A stretch of 64,000 bases of DNA, from the NCBI RefSeq assembly GCF_900120155.1, contig NZ_LT635549.1:2326688-2390687 (forward strand). Reading direction: 5' to 3'. Positions 60,379 through 64,000 of the stretch are shown here, one piece after another (within the stretch, counting starts at the first letter, position 1; each line of letters opens with the position of its first letter). The translations under genes and the position numbers were made by a program. Source of the DNA: Clostridium sp. Marseille-P3244. GTDB taxonomy: Bacteria > Bacillota > Clostridia > Lachnospirales > Lachnospiraceae. Under the pieces are notes generated by a model. It ran no database searches, had not been told where the DNA came from, and was given only the letters and a program-made list of their open reading frames with translations.

Positions 60379-61970
60379 GATCCTTCTCTCCCGAACATTT
60401 CAATGATTTTATCTGCCACCCCGTCTATGGTCGCCTCCGCCGCCGTCACTGTACGCATGCCGTATCTCTCTGCTGCCCAAGCGGTCTGTTCTCCGATGCA
60501 CACAGCCTGGATCTGACGCAGAAGATCCGGCTCCTTCACGGCCCGGACAAAGCCTTCCACGGTGGACGCGCTTGTAAAGGTCACTGCGTCGATCTCCCCG
60601 GAACGCAGCAGAGCCCCCACCTTCCCACTCAAAAACGGCGCTGTCTCATACTCCGTATGGTAGAGGGGCACATCCTGAACCGTAAGTCCCGCTTTCACAA
60701 GAGGGGGGATCAGTTCCGGGGAACCCTTTTCTGCCCGGGCCACAGTAACATAGCTTTCCCCGGCCGCCTGCCGGGCAATAGCCTCACCCAGCGCCTTTGC
60801 GTTGTATACATCCGGGATCACATCCGGAAAGATTCCCCGTTGTTCCAGCGCTTTCCCGGTGCCCGGGCCGATGGCCCCGATCCGGATCCGCGTTTTTCTT
60901 CCAAACAGATCCCGCAGATCCAGCTTCCGTTTTTTCATCTGTTCAAAAAACATCTCCACGCCTGCCGGACTGGTAAATACCAGCCACTCTTCCGGAGTCC
61001 GGGTCCCCAGCCGCTCCAGGGCAGTGTCCAGATCTTTGTCAGATTCCACGGGTTCTGTCCGGATGGAAGGCATCTCGATCGCCTGGGCTCCCAGTTCCCG
61101 CAGCCGTCCTGCAAGGGCGGCGCTTTGCTGTGCCGGTCTGGTAATAAGGAACTGCCTTCCTCCCAGGATCCGGTCCCCGGCCCAGTGAAGCTTTTTCGAG
61201 AGCCGGCACACTTCTCCCACAAGAACAATGGACGGAGTGCCGATCTTCTCCCGGTCCGCTTTCTCCTTCAGAGTGCCTAAGGCGGCCGTCACGATCCTCT
61301 GCCCGGCGGTGGTTCCTTTTTCCAGGACAGCGGCAGGCGTATTTTCATCCATCCCGGCCTTAAGAAGTCCGGACAGGATCTCTTCCATAGAGGCCACGCT
61401 CATAAGGAACACCAGCGTTCCTTTCATCCGCGCAAGAGCAGGGAAATCAATGTCCGGCTTCCCATCCTTCTTCCCGTGTCCCGTGATCACATGGAAAGAG
61501 GAGGCATAGTCCCGGTGGGTCACCGGAATGCCCGCATAGGCAGGCACCGCCACCGCGGATGTGATCCCGGGGATCACCTCAAAGGGGATCCCTTCCCGTG
61601 TCAGGATCTCCAGCTCCTCTCCGCCCCGCCCGAAGACGAAGGGATCTCCTCCCTTGAGCCGGAGCACCTGCTTTCCTTTCCCGGCCTCCTGCACCAGGAT
61701 CCGGCTGATCTCCTCCTGAGGAACGGGATGGGTCCCGCTCTGTTTTCCCACATCTATCGTCTCTGTACCGGAAGGGATCTGGCTTAAGATCTCCGCGCTG
61801 ATGAGGGCGTCGTAGACGATCACATCGGAACGCCGGATCAGCTCCATGGCCCTTAAGGTCAAAAGACGGACATCCCCCGGGCCGGCCCCGGCGATCCAGA
61901 CTTTTCCGATCTTTTCCCCGGTCCCCTTTCCTGCTTTTTCTGTTATATTGTCTCTCGTTTCCTCTGTCAT
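60375..61970 (-). CDS. cobA-hemD: Fused uroporphyrinogen-III C-methyltransferase and uroporphyrinogen-III synthase
   Basis: This 531-residue bifunctional protein carries two domains. The N-terminal 260 residues are SUMT: GKVWIAGAGPGDVRLLTLRA, the KGGDPFVFGRGGEE loop and VPGITSA-type PGITSAVAVPAYAGIPVTHR. The C-terminal half is HemD-like (LITRPAQQSAALAGRLRELGA, VFTSPAGVEMF, TFTSASTVEGF). It converts hydroxymethylbilane to uroporphyrinogen III and then precorrin-2, the shared precursor of siroheme and cobalamin. It overlaps hemC by 4 bp. Confidence 0.94.
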   Translation of the reverse strand: MTEETRDNITEKAGKGTGEKIGKVWIAGAGPGDVRLLTLRAMELIRRSDVIVYDALISAEILSQIPSGTETIDVGKQSGTHPVPQEEISRILVQEAGKGKQVLRLKGGDPFVFGRGGEELEILTREGIPFEVIPGITSAVAVPAYAGIPVTHRDYASSFHVITGHGKKDGKPDIDFPALARMKGTLVFLMSVASMEEILSGLLKAGMDENTPAAVLEKGTTAGQRIVTAALGTLKEKADREKIGTPSIVLVGEVCRLSKKLHWAGDRILGGRQFLITRPAQQSAALAGRLRELGAQAIEMPSIRTEPVESDKDLDTALERLGTRTPEEWLVFTSPAGVEMFFEQMKKRKLDLRDLFGRKTRIRIGAIGPGTGKALEQRGIFPDVIPDVYNAKALGEAIARQAAGESYVTVARAEKGSPELIPPLVKAGLTVQDVPLYHTEYETAPFLSGKVGALLRSGEIDAVTFTSASTVEGFVRAVKEPDLLRQIQAVCIGEQTAWAAERYGMRTVTAAEATIDGVADKIIEMFGREGS

Positions 61971-62893
61971 ACCGGCTTCCTCTCTCCTTCCCCTTTCAGA
62001 AGCGAGAGGGCAAGGCTTTCTCCCGCCTGCGCCGCCTGTTCTGCCGCTGCATGTACGGTTCCCATCCGCAGCTCCTTTTCGCCCTCTTCGCAGTACATTC
62101 CGGTGAGCATCACCTCTGCCCCTTTCACAACGGCGTAAGCCGCGTTGGGAGAGGTACAGCCTCCGCCCAGCGTGCGTATGAACTGCCGCTCTGCCGCCGC
62201 AGCCGTATGGCTGTCAGGATCGTCCAGCCGTCCCAGCAGCGCTCTTAAGGCTTTGTCCTCCCGCCTTCCCTGCACCGCGAGGATGCCCTGCCCCGCCGCG
62301 GGAAGCATCTCGTCAAGAGAGAGATATCGCCCGATGAGTGATTCCATCCCCAGCCGCTTCAGGCCGGCAGCAGCCAGTACCGTGGCGTCATATCCCTCTG
62401 TCTCCAGTTTCCGGATCCGGGTCTGGACGTTTCCCCTTATCCCCCGGCAGACACATCCGGGGAAAATCCGCTCCAGCTGAAGCGCCCGCCTCCTGCTGGA
62501 TGTGCCGATGACAAAAGATTCTCCGGGACGGAAGCCTTCCCCCGCCCCCTCTTTTGATCCGGCCCGGTACAGGAGCACGTCCCGGGGATCCCCTCTTCTG
62601 CCAAAGGCAAGGATCGGGAGAGCTTCATTTTCTTCCACCGGCATGTCTTTCAGACTGTGCACGGCCAGGTCGATCCTCCCGGAGGCAAGCGCCTGATCCA
62701 GCTCCTTTACAAACAGGCCTTTTCCTCCGATCCGTTCAAGACTCTGATCCAGGATCCGGTCCCCCGCGGTCTTCATGGTAACGATCTCCACCCGGATATC
62801 CGGCCGTTCTGCCCGGATCAGATCCCGGATGATCTCCGTCTGCCTTACGGCAAGTGCACTTTCTCTGCTTCCGATCCTTATTACAGACTGCAT
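61967..62893 (-). CDS. hemC: Hydroxymethylbilane synthase (porphobilinogen deaminase)
   Basis: This 308-residue enzyme condenses four porphobilinogens. Typical text is IRIGSRESALAVRQTEII, the SLKDMPVEENEALP loop and GTSSRRRALQL. The dipyrromethane cofactor Cys is in LGGGCTSPNAAYAVV. Its start lies 13 bp inside the end of cobQ. Together with the next gene it makes precorrin-2 without needing the haem branch. Confidence 0.94.
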   Translation of the reverse strand: MQSVIRIGSRESALAVRQTEIIRDLIRAERPDIRVEIVTMKTAGDRILDQSLERIGGKGLFVKELDQALASGRIDLAVHSLKDMPVEENEALPILAFGRRGDPRDVLLYRAGSKEGAGEGFRPGESFVIGTSSRRRALQLERIFPGCVCRGIRGNVQTRIRKLETEGYDATVLAAAGLKRLGMESLIGRYLSLDEMLPAAGQGILAVQGRREDKALRALLGRLDDPDSHTAAAAERQFIRTLGGGCTSPNAAYAVVKGAEVMLTGMYCEEGEKELRMGTVHAAAEQAAQAGESLALSLLKGEGERKPV

Positions 62894-64000
62894 GGCGCTT
62901 CCATTCCTTTCTCTATGATCCGGTACACTGCCTCCATATCCAGGTTCTCCCGGATGATGTCTGCCAGCTGTTCATACTGTTCCTCCTTGTGGGCTTTCCA
63001 GTCCGCCGCCTGTATCTTCGACGGATCCAGCCCCTTCTCGCTCAGCAGTCCGGCCACGAAGCCCTCCGCCGCCTCTGCCGAGTCGAAGATCCCGTGGACA
63101 TAGCAGCCGTATACACTGCCGCGCTGGGCGCCGTCCACGCCGCATCCCTGCCCTTTCATATCGAGGAGCGGATGTGCCCCGTCTTCCGGAGTGGTCCTCC
63201 CCATGTGGATCTCATATCCTTCATACTCTGCCCCGCTTAATCCGGACAGGATCCCGGACAGCTTCCGGAATCTTCCCTGCACTCTTGTTCTTTTCTTTTC
63301 CTGCGTGAACACAGTGGATACCGGGAGCAGCCCCAGCCCGGCCGTCTCTCCTGAGTGCTCCGCCCCCTGGGGATCTGCGATCTTCGTCCCCAGCATCTGA
63401 TAGCCTCCGCAGATGCCAAACACGGTCCTGCCCTGCTCCGCATGGCGCAGGATCTTCGCCTCCAGTCCGTTCTGCCGCATCCAGAGAAGATCTCCGATGG
63501 TGTCCTTTGTTCCCGGGAGGATGACCGCGTCAGGAGCGCCGAACTCTTTGGCGGAAGAGACGTATCTCACCCGGATCTGCTCCACGGCCTCCAGAGGGGC
63601 AAAATCGGTGAAATTGGAGATCCGGGGCAGCCGGATCACCGCCACATCCACAAGGAATGACTCCCGCTGCCTTTTGAACCGCTCGGACAGACTGTCCTCC
63701 TCGTCCAGGTCCAGATGAAAATAGGGGATCACTCCCAGCACCGGTATTCCGGTCCTCTCTTCCAGCATATCCAGCCCCGGCTTTAAGATGGAGCGGTCGC
63801 CCCGGAACTTGTTGATCACGGTCCCCTTGATCCGGGCCCGTTCATCCCTTTCCATCAGCTCCGCCGTCCCCAGAATCTGGGCAAAAACGCCGCCCCGGTC
63901 GATATCTCCCGTCAGAAGTACCGGCGCGTCCAAAAGCTCTGCCAGCCCCATATTTACGATGTCATCCTGCCGCAGATTGATCTCTGCCGGGCTTCCCGCC
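62881..64000 (-). CDS. cobQ: Cobyric acid synthase, C-terminal part (5' end outside window)
   Basis: The gene enters from the right edge, in frame. The readable part starts GSPAEINLRQDDIVNMGLAE, part of the CobQ AAA/DTBS-like domain (LLTGDIDRGGVFAQILGT, NKFRGDRS). It continues into the glutamine amidotransferase domain: nucleophile Cys in FGICGGYQMLG, YEIHMGRT and YVHGIFD. It amidates four carboxylates of adenosylcobyrinic acid a,c-diamide. About 373 residues are visible of roughly 500. Confidence 0.93.
   Translation of the reverse strand, partial: AGSPAEINLRQDDIVNMGLAELLDAPVLLTGDIDRGGVFAQILGTAELMERDERARIKGTVINKFRGDRSILKPGLDMLEERTGIPVLGVIPYFHLDLDEEDSLSERFKRQRESFLVDVAVIRLPRISNFTDFAPLEAVEQIRVRYVSSAKEFGAPDAVILPGTKDTIGDLLWMRQNGLEAKILRHAEQGRTVFGICGGYQMLGTKIADPQGAEHSGETAGLGLLPVSTVFTQEKKRTRVQGRFRKLSGILSGLSGAEYEGYEIHMGRTTPEDGAHPLLDMKGQGCGVDGAQRGSVYGCYVHGIFDSAEAAEGFVAGLLSEKGLDPSKIQAADWKAHKEEQYEQLADIIRENLDMEAVYRIIEKGMEAPCSL

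Overview
The window reads as a chromosomal stretch of a low-to-mid GC Firmicute, most likely a gut Lachnospiraceae (Clostridia). The evidence is a PolC-type replicase, Rho beside L31, an electron-bifurcating [FeFe] hydrogenase, sensory [FeFe] hydrogenase paralogues, DUF4364 and DUF1385 genes, strong AGGAGG ribosome-binding sites and SpaA-type pilins. Genus-level placement is a guess. No rRNA, tRNA or CRISPR array was seen.

Layout. 0-3 kb: the start of iorA with a phenylacetate-CoA ligase (aryl-pyruvate oxidation), then glyA. 3.2-8 kb: a three-gene LPXTG pilus locus without a sortase. 8.2-14.3 kb: a small membrane protein, ispG and polC, transcribed together from a consensus promoter. 14.5-21.9 kb: a DUF368 (PopT-like) undecaprenyl-phosphate transporter, a hisC / aminotransferase / DUF2156 / prfA / prmC / DUF1385 operon, and rpmE. 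22-26.3 kb: rho, a complete IS4-family insertion sequence, a short palindromic repeat array, and malic enzyme. 26.4-35.7 kb: housekeeping genes (radical SAM, DUF4364, rarA, tcdA, polysaccharide deacetylase), an AraC regulator divergent from galK-galT, and an orphan tyrosine recombinase.

35.8-50.6 kb is the most distinctive part. It holds three different H-cluster proteins. One is a PAS-containing sensory hydrogenase paired with a SpoIIE-type phosphatase. The second is the catalytic bifurcating hydrogenase operon hndA / histidine-kinase-like ATPase / hndB / hndC / hndD. The third is a divergent operon of DRTGG protein, RsbW/T-like ATPase, a second sensory-type hydrogenase, another DRTGG protein and a PHP phosphoesterase. 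An ECF sigma factor and its membrane anti-sigma factor sit between the first two. I read this as a redox or H2 sensing relay built around the catalytic hydrogenase. Rex-like operators lie in the shared intergenic region. An 800-bp intergenic block (41154-41954) is a chain of nested, mutually related palindromes, with a related shorter copy after glyA.

50.4-64 kb: a minus-strand tetrapyrrole/cobalamin cluster (cobQ, hemC, cobA-hemD fusion, then cobU, cbiC and sirC) in which accessory genes and an Opp/Dpp-type ABC transporter are embedded. Several neighbours overlap by 4-13 bp, so translation is probably coupled.
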